Source of the DNA: Yoonia sp035117555
Lineage (GTDB): Bacteria > Pseudomonadota > Alphaproteobacteria > Rhodobacterales > Rhodobacteraceae
NCBI RefSeq assembly: GCF_035117555.1
Contig: NZ_JAYKPK010000003.1
Coordinates: 248,001-312,000 of the forward strand
Direction: 5' to 3'
DNA: 64,000 nucleotides
The notes below the pieces were generated by a model. That model was not told where the DNA came from. It ran no database searches and was given only the letters and a program-made list of their open reading frames with translations. A program made the translations under genes and the position numbers. Below are positions 8,986 to 19,177 of the stretch, piece after piece (the first letter of the stretch is position 1; each line of letters starts with the position of its first letter).

Positions 8986-9998
8986 CAGCCTTGCGTGATG
9001 CGGACGAGGGCAGCGAGGCCTGCCTTCGCCTTGCCGCTGTCGATGCTGTCGCGGGCAATCTCCACGCCTTCGGTCAAGGATGCGGCCTTGTCGGCCACGA
9101 CGAGGGCGGCGGCGGCGTTGAACAGCACGGCGTCGCGGTAGGCACCGGGTGCGCCGTCGAGCAAGGCACGCAGGGCCACGGCGTTGTCTTCGGGTGTGCC
9201 ACCGATGATATCGCGGAAGGGATGTTCTTGCAGGCCTGCATCCTCGGGGTGGATCTGGCGGGAGGTGATGCGCCCGTTTTCCAGCACGGCGACAGAGGTC
9301 GCCCCGCAGATTGTGATCTCATCGGTGCCATCGCTGCCGTGGACCAGCCATGCTTTTTCAGAGCCCAATTGTTGCAGGGTTTCGGCCATCGGATGGATCA
9401 GGTCGATGGCAAAAGCCCCTGTCAGTTGCCGTTTCACACCTGCGGGATTTGTCAATGGTCCCAAGATGTTAAAGATCGTTTTGCAGCCAAGCTCCAACCG
9501 CACCGGCCCGACATGACGCATTGCGGGATGGTGCAAGGGGGCCATCATGAAACCGATCCCGGCCTCGGCTATCGCGCGTTCTACCACGTCTGGCGTGACG
9601 TTGACGTTGATACCCAAGGCGCTTTGCACATCGGCGGTGCCGGATTTCGATGACAGGTTGCGGTTGCCGTGTTTGGCGACCGGCACACCTGCGCCTGCCA
9701 CGACAAAGGCGGTCGCGGTCGAGATGTTCAACGTGTGTTTGCCATCGCCGCCGGTGCCGACGATATCCATGGCCCCTTCTGGCGCTTTCACCGGCACGCA
9801 ATGGGCGCGCATCACGGCGGCGGCAGCGGCATATTCTGACACCGCCTCGCCCCTTGCGCGCAGCGCCATCAGCAGGCCGCCGATCTGGGCGGGCGTGGCC
9901 TCACCAGCGAAAAGATAGCCAAAGGCTTCTTCCGCCTGCGACCGGGACAAAGGCCCTTCGGACGCGGCGTAGATCAAGGGTTTCATCGCGTCGGTCAT
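8985..9998 (-). CDS. trpD: Anthranilate phosphoribosyltransferase
   Basis: TrpD transfers phosphoribose from PRPP to anthranilate, the second committed step of tryptophan synthesis. It has 337 residues. The PRPP-binding glycine-rich motif GTGGDGKHTLNIST and the KHGNR loop, with GGGTPE-like GGTPEDN further on, are visible. It overlaps trpG upstream (4 bases) and ung downstream (1 base). Confidence 0.96.
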   Translation of the reverse strand: MTDAMKPLIYAASEGPLSRSQAEEAFGYLFAGEATPAQIGGLLMALRARGEAVSEYAAAAAVMRAHCVPVKAPEGAMDIVGTGGDGKHTLNISTATAFVVAGAGVPVAKHGNRNLSSKSGTADVQSALGINVNVTPDVVERAIAEAGIGFMMAPLHHPAMRHVGPVRLELGCKTIFNILGPLTNPAGVKRQLTGAFAIDLIHPMAETLQQLGSEKAWLVHGSDGTDEITICGATSVAVLENGRITSRQIHPEDAGLQEHPFRDIIGGTPEDNAVALRALLDGAPGAYRDAVLFNAAAALVVADKAASLTEGVEIARDSIDSGKAKAGLAALVRITQG

Positions 9999-10576
9999 GC
10001 GGGCACCTTTGCGATATCCAGAAAGTTGCGCAGCAAGGCGTGGCCGTGTTCGGACCGGATGCTTTCAGGGTGGAATTGCACGCCGTGGATCGGCAGGGTT
10101 TTATGTTGCAGGCCCATGATGGTGCCGTCTTCCAGATCGGCGGTGATGTCCAGACAATCGGGCAGGGTGGTGCGGTCGACCACCAGTGAATGATAGCGGG
10201 TGGCGGCGAAAGGGCTGGGCAGACCGGCGAAGAGGCCCTGACCCTTGTGCCGCATCTGGCCCATCTTGCCATGGACGATTTCGTGGCAGCGGATGACCTT
10301 GCCGCCGAACGCCTGACCAATCGCCTGATGGCCAAGGCAGACGCCAAGGAGCGGCAGGCCGGTTTCGGCAGCGGCATGGACCAAGGGCAGGCAGATGCCT
10401 GCCTGCGCGGGATCGCAGGGACCCGGCGACAGCACGATGGCGGACGGGTTCATCGCCATGGCCTGCTGCACATCCAGCGCGTCATTGCGGCGCACGACGA
10501 CATCGGCCCCAAGCTCGCCCAGGTAATGGACAAGATTATAGGTGAAACTGTCGTAATTATCGATCAAAAGCAGCAT
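9995..10576 (-). CDS. trpG: Anthranilate/aminodeoxychorismate synthase glutamine amidotransferase subunit
   Basis: This 193-residue class I glutamine amidotransferase supplies ammonia to TrpE (and possibly PabB). MLLIDNYDSFTYNLVHYL begins the domain; LLGVCLGHQAIGQAFGG carries the nucleophilic Cys, and VQFHPES(I) carries the catalytic His. The frame is open up to 10657, but ATG 10576 gives the family N-terminus. It is the first gene of the trpG-D-ung-C-moaC-moeA run. Its partner trpE lies 1.2 kb upstream, beyond an oppositely oriented gene. Confidence 0.95.
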   Translation of the reverse strand: MLLLIDNYDSFTYNLVHYLGELGADVVVRRNDALDVQQAMAMNPSAIVLSPGPCDPAQAGICLPLVHAAAETGLPLLGVCLGHQAIGQAFGGKVIRCHEIVHGKMGQMRHKGQGLFAGLPSPFAATRYHSLVVDRTTLPDCLDITADLEDGTIMGLQHKTLPIHGVQFHPESIRSEHGHALLRNFLDIAKVPA

Positions 10577-10707
10577 GGCTGGTCCCGGCATCGTGGAAAT
10601 GGGGCTACCGCCCGTGGCAAAGCTGGCGGTATAAGTGCAGCCATACATGGGCCGCAAGGCGGGGCAGCGTCAAGGCCTTGGGCGGTAAATCAAGACGGGC
10701 GGGTAAG

Positions 10708-11808
10708 ATGCGATCATTTCTGGCAGGTTCTGCAATGGCATTTGTGCTGGGGGGCACCGGGCTGGTGGTGGCGTCTTTGACGGCGGAGCCGCCGGTTTTG
10801 AATGATCCGGTGCCTGTGGCCGTCGTGCCGCCACCTGCGGCAGTGGAGCCGGAGCCTGAGGTGGTGGAACAACCCGACCTTTCGGTTCCTGTGCCTCCGG
10901 TGGCACCGCAGGTTGAGAGCATGACCAACCCGCCGGAGCCTGCGGTGGAACTGCCGGAGCCGGAAGATCTGCAGCCTGATCCACCCAAAGTCGCTGTTTC
11001 GCCGCCATCTTCTGTCGAAAATCTGCCAGCACCTGCGGCAGAGCCTGCGCCGCCACCGGCCCCTGCGGTGCGCGTCAACCGCCCCGGTACAGAACCTGAA
11101 CCCGAACTGGTCGAGGATATGGGTCCCGCGACACCCCCCCTGATGCGCTATGCTGCTGTTTTCGATTATGCCGCTGATCTGCCGCTGGTGGCGGTTGTCC
11201 TGATGGATGACCCGGCGATGCGGGACGCGCCTGCGGTGATCGCCAGCCTGCCTTTCGTGCCGACAATGGTGCTGAATGCCGCCGCCCCCGATGTCACCGA
11301 GCGGATGCGTGCCTATCGCGCGGCGGGAATCGAAGTGGTGCTGGAGGCGCGCCTGCCACAGGGCGCGCGGCCATCAAATATAGAGGTCACCTATCAGGCG
11401 GCGTTCACTTCTGTGCCAGAGGCGATTGCGGTTTTCTCGGACGGGACCGGGCCAGAGGCGGATGGTGTTGTCGCCGATCAGGTCATGCAATGGGTGGCGG
11501 CTGACGGGCGCGGATTCGTGAGCATGCCGCGCGGGCTGGACGCGATGCGGCCTGCTGCGACGGGCGATGCGCCGACCGCTCTGATCAGCCGCGAGATTGA
11601 TGGCGCGGGCGAGACGCAGGCCGCGATTGAACGCAATCTGGCGCAGGCGTCTTTCCGTGCGCGCCAGACCGGGGATGCGGTTGTTCTCGGCCATGCGACG
11701 CACGATACGCTGGCGGCGTTGCGCAGCTGGGCCAATCGCAGCGATCCGGCTCAGATGTCACTGGTGCCGGTCTCGGCGGTGCTGATCGCTCAGTTACCGC
11801 CGCCCTGA
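10708..11808 (+). CDS. Divergent polysaccharide deacetylase-like secreted protein
   Basis: About 366 residues. An N-terminal hydrophobic segment (SFLAGSAMAFVLGGTGLVVAS) acts as signal or anchor. A Pro/Glu/Val-rich linker follows to about residue 130, then a globular domain (LPLVAVVLMDDP...VLGHATHDTLAALRSW). That domain resembles the divergent polysaccharide deacetylase (YibQ/DUF610-type) fold, but metal-binding residues are mostly absent, so activity is doubtful. It probably acts at the cell envelope. ATG 10708 is taken as start; TTG 10678 is in frame. It lies opposite to the trp genes, with its end overlapping the end of trpE by 19 bases. Confidence 0.65.
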   Translation: MRSFLAGSAMAFVLGGTGLVVASLTAEPPVLNDPVPVAVVPPPAAVEPEPEVVEQPDLSVPVPPVAPQVESMTNPPEPAVELPEPEDLQPDPPKVAVSPPSSVENLPAPAAEPAPPPAPAVRVNRPGTEPEPELVEDMGPATPPLMRYAAVFDYAADLPLVAVVLMDDPAMRDAPAVIASLPFVPTMVLNAAAPDVTERMRAYRAAGIEVVLEARLPQGARPSNIEVTYQAAFTSVPEAIAVFSDGTGPEADGVVADQVMQWVAADGRGFVSMPRGLDAMRPAATGDAPTALISREIDGAGETQAAIERNLAQASFRARQTGDAVVLGHATHDTLAALRSWANRSDPAQMSLVPVSAVLIAQLPPP

Positions 11809-13298
11809 AACATCCGCGCATCCGCTGCTGCCTTGCGGATCGCGTTGGATTTATGCACGGTTTCCTGATATTCTGCTTCCGGGTCGCTGTCATAGACGAC
11901 GCCGCCACCAGCCTGGATATATAGTTTTTCATCCTGCAACACCGCGGTGCGCAGGGCGATACACATATCCATATCGCCATTGGCGCTGAAATAGCCGCAG
12001 CCGCCGCCATAGACGCCGCGCTTTTCGGGTTCCAATTCGTCGATGATCTGCATCGCGCGGACCTTGGGCGCGCCGGATACCGTACCTGCGGGCATGCCTG
12101 CGAAAAAGGCGGACAGCGCGTCCTGATCATCGGCCAGCTCGCCCACGACATTGGACACGATATGCATCACATGGCTGTAGCGTTCGACGATGAATTGTTC
12201 GGTCGGGCGGACGGTGCCGATCTTGGAAACCTTGCCGGTATCATTGCGCCCCAGATCGAGCAGCATCAGATGTTCGGCGAGTTCCTTCTGATCGGCCAGC
12301 AAATCCGCCTCGTTCGCGTCATCCTGCGCAGGTGTCGCACCGCGCGGCCTTGTGCCGGCGATGGGGCGGATCGTGACCTCTTTGCCAAAGACGCGGACAA
12401 GGATTTCGGGGCTTGCCCCGATCACCTGAAAACCACCGAAGTTGAAAAAGAACATGAAGGGCGACGGGTTGGTGCGGCGCAAGGACCGATAGAGCGCAAA
12501 GGGCGGTTCGCGGAATTCCTGCGTCCAGCGTTGCGAGGGGACGACCTGGAAGATATCGCCGGCGCGGATGTAGTCTTTGGCCTTTTCCACCGCCTGCAGA
12601 TAGCCGCTATGGCTGAAATTGGACACCGGCGGTGCCACATCCGCCGGATCGGCCAAGGCGCGGCTGTGTTGCGGCAGGGACCGGTCCAGCGCGCGTTGCG
12701 CATCCATGACCCGTTCGGCGGCCTGCGCATAGGCGGCTTTGGCCGACAGGCCGGAGCGGACATAGGCGGGGGCGACGAGAATCACATCGCCTTTCACACC
12801 GTCCAGCACGGCCACGACAGAGGGGCGCAGCATTACCGCATCGGGCAGGCCCAGGGGATCGGGGTTCACATCGGGCAGATGTTCGACCAGCCGGATCATG
12901 TCATACCCCAGATAGCCAAACAGCCCAGCAGAGGCGGCGGGCAGACCCGCAGGCAGATCGATGCGCGATTCGGCGATGATGGCGCGCAATGCGGCCAAAG
13001 GATCGCCCGGCATATCCTCCCAGGCATCGGCATCATAGCGCGCGGCGCGGTTGACGCGGGATGTCGTGTCGCGACATTCCCAGATCAGATCGGGGTTCAT
13101 GCCGATCATCGAATAGCGGCCCCGGATTTCGCCACCTGTGACGCTTTCGAGGATGAAAGCGTTGGTGCCAGCCTCGGTCAGTTTCAGCATCAAGGAGACC
13201 GGCGTGTCCAGATCAGCGGCGATACGGGTATAGACGATCTGGTTTTCGCCCGCATCATAGCGGCGGGCGAAGCTGTCATAATCGGGCAGTAAGGCCAT
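11790..13298 (-). CDS. trpE: Anthranilate synthase component I
   Basis: TrpE converts chorismate and ammonia to anthranilate. The 502-residue protein contains the feedback-site region ILESVTGGEIRGRYSMIG near the N-terminus. The chorismate-binding core has RPIAGTRPRG, EHLMLLDLGRND, HVMHIVSNVVGEL, GTVSGAPKVRAM and GGCGYFSANGDMD. ATG 13298 gives the normal start; the frame continues to 13322. It follows the ppiD-like gene by 7 bases. A convergent gene separates it from trpG. Confidence 0.95.
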   Translation of the reverse strand: MALLPDYDSFARRYDAGENQIVYTRIAADLDTPVSLMLKLTEAGTNAFILESVTGGEIRGRYSMIGMNPDLIWECRDTTSRVNRAARYDADAWEDMPGDPLAALRAIIAESRIDLPAGLPAASAGLFGYLGYDMIRLVEHLPDVNPDPLGLPDAVMLRPSVVAVLDGVKGDVILVAPAYVRSGLSAKAAYAQAAERVMDAQRALDRSLPQHSRALADPADVAPPVSNFSHSGYLQAVEKAKDYIRAGDIFQVVPSQRWTQEFREPPFALYRSLRRTNPSPFMFFFNFGGFQVIGASPEILVRVFGKEVTIRPIAGTRPRGATPAQDDANEADLLADQKELAEHLMLLDLGRNDTGKVSKIGTVRPTEQFIVERYSHVMHIVSNVVGELADDQDALSAFFAGMPAGTVSGAPKVRAMQIIDELEPEKRGVYGGGCGYFSANGDMDMCIALRTAVLQDEKLYIQAGGGVVYDSDPEAEYQETVHKSNAIRKAAADARMFQGGGN

Positions 13299-13305
13299 GG
13301 CGCAC

Positions 13306-15147
13306 CTATTGCAGCTGGGCATTCACGGAATCGACCGTGCCCTGATTGATATTGATGCGGGTGTTTTGCTGCACCGTAGCGGCATAGGCGTCGAACAGAT
13401 CCTGCGCGATACCTGCGGAGAGATTGTCAGCAATCGCGGCACGTTGGGCGTCCTGATCGGTGGCGGCGGGATCCGCCTCTGCCACGCGGTCCAGACGGAC
13501 GATCAGGGCAGAATCACCTGCATCCACGACGCGGGTTTCACCAAGGTCCATGGCGAAGGCGATATCGTTGAAGCCTTCCGGTGTTTCCTCGACAAAGCTG
13601 CGGCGGGTCAGGTTGGTCTCCACACGCGGGGTCAGACCCAGGTCTTCCAGATTGGTGTCAGCTTCGATTGTGGCGGCGATTTCCTCTGCACGGGCGAGAA
13701 CGGCCTGTTGCTGGGCCTGCAATTGCCAGGCTTCGGCTACCTGATCGCGGATATCCTCCAGCGGTGGCACGCGGGCAGGGGTCACCCCATCAAGGCGCAG
13801 GGCAAAGACGCCGCCATCGGACAGGACTTCAAGCCGGGGGAAGGCACCTTCGGTCGCTTCTTCTGCGGCGGTGCGGAACGTTTCATAGGCGGCGATACCG
13901 TCGGTGACATCAGGGGTCCAGCTGATCGTGCCAAGTTCCAGATCGGTGGTTTCGGCCAGATCTTCGAGCGAGGCACCACCGGCCAGAAGATCGGTGATCC
14001 GGTCGTAATCCTGATTGATCACTTCGCGTGCGGCTTCGGCTGCGAGTTCGACGCGCAGGTCGTCACTGGCTTCTTCCAGCGTGATTTCCTGTGCGTTCAG
14101 CACGGCATTGACCCGGAACAGGGCCGCGCCGAGGGTCGTCGGGAACGGGCCGACAATCGTGCCGGGGGACGCGGTGAAAACAGCCTCTGCCGTTTCGTCG
14201 GGCAATTCATCCCGGGCGACATCGCCAAGGTCGATATCGGTCAGACTCAGACCACGTTCGGTGACCAGATCGTCAAAGGTGATTTCATTTGCTTCCAGCC
14301 GATCCGACGCGGCTTCGGCTGCGGCAGGATCGGTGAAGTTCAGCCGTTCAACAAGGCGACGTTCGGGTTGAACGAATTCGGCGATGCGCTGTTCGTAAAG
14401 CGCGGACAAGGCGGCGTCGGTGACCTCCATCTCGCCTTCGATCATCGCGGGTGTCATCCACGCATAGGTGATCTCGCGCGCTTCGGGCAGCGTGAACTGA
14501 TCGGCGTTTGCGTCATAGAAGGCCTGCACGTCGTCATCGGTGGCACCGGGCACGGGGGCGGTCAGTGCCGACGCATCAACCCGGACCAAGGTCAGATCGC
14601 GGGCTTCGCTGAGGTAGCGTACAACTGTATCGGCGGGGGCGGCGGGGGTGGGCACGCCACCCACGACGGCGGATTGCAGCAGAGTGCGCGCGAGGTCTTC
14701 GCGGATTTCAGATTCAAACTGGGATTCGGTCTGGCCGGATTGTTGCAGCACAAGCCGGTACGTATCGCGGTTGAAACCGCCCGCGCCCTGAAACGCCTGA
14801 ATCGCGCGGACCCGGTCAAAGACCGCCGCGTCCCCGGCAGAAATACCCATTTGCGCCGCTTCGTTATCAAGTGTGCGAGTCAGGACCACCTGCTGCAAGG
14901 CTTGCTGGTCGATCCCGAAGGCCTGTGCCTGCTGGAACGAGATCTGCGAGCCGAATTGCGCAGACAGGCTGCGGATCTGATCGTCCAGTGCCCGCTGATA
15001 GGCGGTCACGGTGACATCCTTGTCACCCACGGACCCAAGGCTGCGGACATTGCCGGTCAGCCCGCCGGTACCGAAACCGGCCAGCCCGACAAGGATCACG
15101 CCGACGATGATCCATGCGCCGATACTGGTTTTCTTCTTCTGTGCCAT
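13306..15147 (-). CDS. PpiD-like membrane-anchored peptidylprolyl isomerase/chaperone
   Basis: At 613 residues it matches the SurA-N/PpiD family of periplasmic folding helpers. One transmembrane segment (IGAWIIVGVILVGLAGFG) follows a short KKK-rich cytoplasmic tail, placing the rest in the periplasm. A SurA-like N-domain (ALDDQIRSLSAQFGSQISFQQA) and a parvulin-type region in the second half follow. Parvulin signature residues are weak, so chaperone action may dominate. It lies directly upstream of trpE (7-base gap) and may share its transcript. Confidence 0.8.
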   Translation of the reverse strand: MAQKKKTSIGAWIIVGVILVGLAGFGTGGLTGNVRSLGSVGDKDVTVTAYQRALDDQIRSLSAQFGSQISFQQAQAFGIDQQALQQVVLTRTLDNEAAQMGISAGDAAVFDRVRAIQAFQGAGGFNRDTYRLVLQQSGQTESQFESEIREDLARTLLQSAVVGGVPTPAAPADTVVRYLSEARDLTLVRVDASALTAPVPGATDDDVQAFYDANADQFTLPEAREITYAWMTPAMIEGEMEVTDAALSALYEQRIAEFVQPERRLVERLNFTDPAAAEAASDRLEANEITFDDLVTERGLSLTDIDLGDVARDELPDETAEAVFTASPGTIVGPFPTTLGAALFRVNAVLNAQEITLEEASDDLRVELAAEAAREVINQDYDRITDLLAGGASLEDLAETTDLELGTISWTPDVTDGIAAYETFRTAAEEATEGAFPRLEVLSDGGVFALRLDGVTPARVPPLEDIRDQVAEAWQLQAQQQAVLARAEEIAATIEADTNLEDLGLTPRVETNLTRRSFVEETPEGFNDIAFAMDLGETRVVDAGDSALIVRLDRVAEADPAATDQDAQRAAIADNLSAGIAQDLFDAYAATVQQNTRININQGTVDSVNAQLQ

Positions 15148-15210
15148 CTGTTGCCGCTCCGCCCTGTAGTGTCGCGCATGAATAGGGGGCTAGGCCCTTG
15201 GGTGCAAGGG

Positions 15211-16386
15211 TCAGACGCTGACCTTTGCCAGCCGGTCGAACAGGGTTTCGATCTCTGCCCGGTCGATATTGGCGAAAGCGATGCGCAGCTGGCTTTCACC
15301 GCCGGGCAGATCATCTGGCATGAACATGGTGCCGGGCAGGAGCAGGATGCTGGCATCCTTGACCAGCCGTTGCGCGAGATCGGCTGATGAGATCGCGAAG
15401 GGATGTTCCAGATAGGCGAAATAGGCCCCGACGCCGAGCAGTTTCCACCCCTTTGCCGCAAGCGCCGGGAAATGATCACTGATCGCCGCACGCCGGTCGA
15501 GGATTTCATCCCGTTCCCCGGCCAGCCACTGACCAAGGTTCTGCATCCCCCAAAGGGCGGCGCGTTGCCCGATCTGATTTGGGCAGATCGCGACGGTATC
15601 AAGGAATTTCTCGATCTCGGCCAGCCGTGCGGGGTTGGTCAGGATCGCGCCGACACGGTGGCCGGTCAGCCGGTAGGCCTTGGAGAACGAATAAAGCTGG
15701 ATCAGCGTGTCATCCCAAGCAGGACCGCGGAACAGATCGTGCGCAGCACCTGTGCGGCTGTCGAAATCGCGGTAAGTTTCATCGACGATTAGCGCGATGT
15801 TATGGGCGCGGGCGAGATCCATGAAAGCGCGCAAAGTGCTGGCGGGATATTCCACGCCGCAGGGATTGTTGGGGCTGACCAGCACGATGGCGCGGGTGCG
15901 CGGGGTGATCAACAGGGCAGCCTCATCCGCGTCGGGGATCAGGTCTTGGCCGCAGGGCAGGGGAATGGTCGTCACGCCGGACATATCCAGCCACATGCGA
16001 TGGTTGAAGTAATAGGGGATCGGCAGGATCACCTCATCCGCTTCGCCGCAAAGGGCGCTGATCGCAGCGGCGAAGGCCTGATTGCAGCCCGATGTGATGC
16101 CGACCTGAGCAGGCAGGACCTGACCGCCATAGGCTGTGGTCCATTGCTGCGCGATTTCAGCGCGTAATGCGGGCAGACCCAGCACGGGGCCGTAAAGATG
16201 CGCCTCGGCCTCATGCAGCACGATTTCGGCCAAGGCCTGCCGCAAGGCCAGCGGCGGTGCGGCAACGGGTGCTGCCTGACTGACATTGATCAGCGGGCGG
16301 TCGGTGGGATGGGTCACGCCGTCAAGCCAGCGCCGCGCTGCCATCACCGGCGGTGGAAAGGTGGCGGCGGTGCGGGTCTTTGGCAT
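15211..16386 (-). CDS. PLP-dependent aminotransferase, class I/II
   Basis: A fold-type I aminotransferase of 391 residues. SNNP-type substrate-binding sequence VSPNNPCGVEYP, the VDETYRDF Asp-containing strand and the PLP-lysine motif SFSKAYRLTGHRVG are clear. Substrate specificity cannot be told from the motifs; aspartate- or aromatic-type are both possible. The frame extends to 16521, but ATG 16386 (MPKTRTAATF) is preferred. It stands between the ppiD-like gene and gpt on the same strand, separated from gpt by a dispersed 3' element. Confidence 0.85.
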   Translation of the reverse strand: MPKTRTAATFPPPVMAARRWLDGVTHPTDRPLINVSQAAPVAAPPLALRQALAEIVLHEAEAHLYGPVLGLPALRAEIAQQWTTAYGGQVLPAQVGITSGCNQAFAAAISALCGEADEVILPIPYYFNHRMWLDMSGVTTIPLPCGQDLIPDADEAALLITPRTRAIVLVSPNNPCGVEYPASTLRAFMDLARAHNIALIVDETYRDFDSRTGAAHDLFRGPAWDDTLIQLYSFSKAYRLTGHRVGAILTNPARLAEIEKFLDTVAICPNQIGQRAALWGMQNLGQWLAGERDEILDRRAAISDHFPALAAKGWKLLGVGAYFAYLEHPFAISSADLAQRLVKDASILLLPGTMFMPDDLPGGESQLRIAFANIDRAEIETLFDRLAKVSV

Positions 16387-16424
16387 AGCATGTCCTGTTA
16401 CCGTGGCGCCAGAAAGACTTTTAT

Positions 16425-16457
16425 GCCTCCGGCGGGGATATTTATACTCTGACGATG
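16425..16457 (+). repeat. Dispersed 3'-end element, copy B (after gpt)
   Basis: The + strand reads gcctccggcggggatattta, then tactctgacgatg. GCCTCCGGCGGGGATA is shared exactly with copy C at 30449, and CTCTGACGATG resembles CTCGGACGATG there. It abuts the gpt stop codon (TAA at 16458-16460) and is antisense to gpt. Confidence 0.65.
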
Positions 16458-16961
16458 TTAATCTTTGCCGCGGTAGGGTTCGACATATTGCAGGGCCATG
16501 TCCCATGGAAAGAAGATCCATGTGTCTTGGCTGACTTCGGTGATGAAGGTCTGAACTTGCGGGCGGCCTTTGGGTTTGGCATAGACGGTGGCGAAATGTG
16601 CCTTGGGGTAGAGGCTGCGGACCAGTTCCAGCGTCTTGCCGCTGTCGACCAGATCATCGACGATCAGGATGCCGGTGCCATCGCCCATCAATTCCGCATC
16701 GGGGGATTTCAGCACCCGCGCCTCGGCCTGGTTCTGGTTGTCATAGCTTTTCACGCTGATCGTATCGACTGTGCGGATATCGAGTTCGCGCGCCACGATC
16801 ATCGCCGGTGCCATGCCGCCACGGGTGATCGCGACCACGGCGCGCCATGCGCCATCATCGGGGCCTTCGCCGTCCAGCCGCCAAGCCAGGGCGCGGCTGT
16901 CGCGGTGGATCTGATCCCAGGAAATGTGAAAGCCTTTTTCATGCGGCAGACGGTCGGTCAT
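16458..16961 (-). CDS. gpt: Xanthine(-guanine) phosphoribosyltransferase
   Basis: It salvages xanthine and guanine to their monophosphates using PRPP. At 167 residues it has the family length. The PRPP-binding motif GTGILIVDDLVDSGKTLELV is present, with WDQIHRDSRALAW at the N-terminus and AVVAITRGGMAPAMIVARELD at the pyrophosphate loop. It lies 9 bases downstream of fabI on the same strand, so probably co-transcribed. The dispersed element directly follows its stop. Confidence 0.93.
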   Translation of the reverse strand: MTDRLPHEKGFHISWDQIHRDSRALAWRLDGEGPDDGAWRAVVAITRGGMAPAMIVARELDIRTVDTISVKSYDNQNQAEARVLKSPDAELMGDGTGILIVDDLVDSGKTLELVRSLYPKAHFATVYAKPKGRPQVQTFITEVSQDTWIFFPWDMALQYVEPYRGKD

Positions 16962-16970
16962 GGCTTCGTC

Positions 16971-17777
<807 letters not shown>

Positions 17778-17931
17778 TGCTTGCAACCTTTGTAATTACT
17801 TTGCACGTCCCTAGCACGGGTATCGGGGGGTTGCCTAGATACCTGCATCGTGGGAACAATATGTCAAAATGGTTGCTACTGTCCTTGATTGATCTTAAGT
17901 TTTAGGTTGGGGGCCGCAAGGAGGATCGGCA

Positions 17932-18537
17932 TTGTCTGATCGCACGGGGATTTTTGCGGGTGAAGACCCATTTTTGATTGCCCAGCATTGGTTGCGGGCG
18001 GCGGAAGAATCGGAATCGACCGACCCCAACGCGATTGCGTTGGCGACGGTCGACGAGACAGGGCTGCCAAATGTAAGAATGGTTTTGTTAAAGGAGATCG
18101 AAGCGGCGGCATTTGTGTTCTACACCAATTACGAAAGTCGCAAGGCCGTTGAAATTTCAGCGACAGGCAAAGCGGCATTCGTGATGCACTGGAAGTCGCT
18201 GGCGCGCCAGATCCGCGTTCGCGGACTTGTCACGCGCGAGGATGGTCCGGTCGCAGATGCTTATTATCAGTCGCGATCGCTCAAAAGCCGTCTTGGCGCA
18301 TGGGCATCGCGGCAGTCACAACCTTTGACGTCACGTGCGGCGTTGATGGCTGAGGTGGCAAAAGCTACAGCGACCCATGGAACCAATCCAAAACGCCCTG
18401 CACATTGGGGCGGGTTCCGGATTACGCCGCTTGAGATTGAGTTTTGGTCAGATGGTGCTTTTCGTTTGCACGACCGGTTTCGGTGGTCGCGTCAGACGCC
18501 AAAAGATGGTTGGACAGTGACCCGTCTTAACCCCTAG
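17932..18537 (+). CDS. pdxH: Pyridoxamine 5'-phosphate oxidase
   Basis: This FMN enzyme oxidises pyridoxine or pyridoxamine phosphate to pyridoxal phosphate. The 201-residue protein has LPNVRMVLLKEIEAAAFVFYTNYESRKA, the FMN-binding core, and ends in RFRWSRQTPKDGWTVTRLNP, the classic C-terminal signature. The start is TTG 17932, justified by a strong AAGGAGG 8 bases upstream; no ATG fits. It is divergent from fabI. Confidence 0.94.
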   Translation: MSDRTGIFAGEDPFLIAQHWLRAAEESESTDPNAIALATVDETGLPNVRMVLLKEIEAAAFVFYTNYESRKAVEISATGKAAFVMHWKSLARQIRVRGLVTREDGPVADAYYQSRSLKSRLGAWASRQSQPLTSRAALMAEVAKATATHGTNPKRPAHWGGFRITPLEIEFWSDGAFRLHDRFRWSRQTPKDGWTVTRLNP

Positions 18538-18649
18538 GGCGTTGGTTTTTTTAGATTGCATGCTGCGGGGCTTGCCTTGGTTAGCGTGTGAGTGTCGGAA
18601 CGTTGAAAGATGCGGTGCAGGACAGACATCGCGTCAAAAGGAAGAAAAA

Positions 18650-19177
18650 ATGGAAACGGAAGACACCGCCTACCGTCGGCGCGTGCAGGGCTTGGTAAAG
18701 TGGTTTGACCCCACCAAAGGGTTTGGCTTTGTTATCGCAGAGCTGGGCGGACCAGATATTTTGTTGCATGCCAATGTGTTGCGTAATTTTGGCCAGGGCT
18801 CTGTCGTGGACGGGTCCCGGATCGATCTGATGGTACAGGATACCCAGCGTGGGTTGCAGGCTGTTGAAGTGATCTCGATCACGCCGCCGCAGACGGATTC
18901 CGCCTTGCCGCTGCGTGACATGATGGATTTCACCCCGGCCGATATCGCCAGCCGCCCGGTGGAACCGGCCCGCGTCAAATGGTTCGATAAATCCAAGGGA
19001 TTTGGATTTGCCAATGTGTTCGGAAAAGCCGAAGATGTCTTCGTGCATGTCGAAGTGTTGCGCCGGTCCGGCCTGTCGGACCTGCAATCGGGCGAGGCTG
19101 TCGGCCTGCGTCTGGTGGACGGCGAACGCGGGCGCATGGCGATCGAGGTTGTCGGATGGGAAAGCGCGGTCAAATGA
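18650..19177 (+). CDS. Double cold-shock-domain protein
   Basis: A 175-residue protein with two cold-shock (CspA-type) domains. The first has VKWFDPTKGFGFVIAE (RNP1) and DILLHANVL (RNP2-like); the second has VKWFDKSKGFGFANVF and DVFVHVEVL. A linker of about 30 residues joins them. Such two-domain CSD proteins are frequent in alphaproteobacteria and bind single-stranded RNA or DNA. ATG 18650 follows AAAAGGAAG. The end overlaps the start of the DUF192 gene (ATGA), so the pair is coupled. Confidence 0.9.
   Translation: METEDTAYRRRVQGLVKWFDPTKGFGFVIAELGGPDILLHANVLRNFGQGSVVDGSRIDLMVQDTQRGLQAVEVISITPPQTDSALPLRDMMDFTPADIASRPVEPARVKWFDKSKGFGFANVFGKAEDVFVHVEVLRRSGLSDLQSGEAVGLRLVDGERGRMAIEVVGWESAVK

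Noticed and set aside
13297..15387. 696-codon plus-strand frame opposite the ppiD-like gene
   Set aside because: The minus-strand protein has a clear membrane anchor and PpiD features; the plus frame is low-complexity and motif-free.
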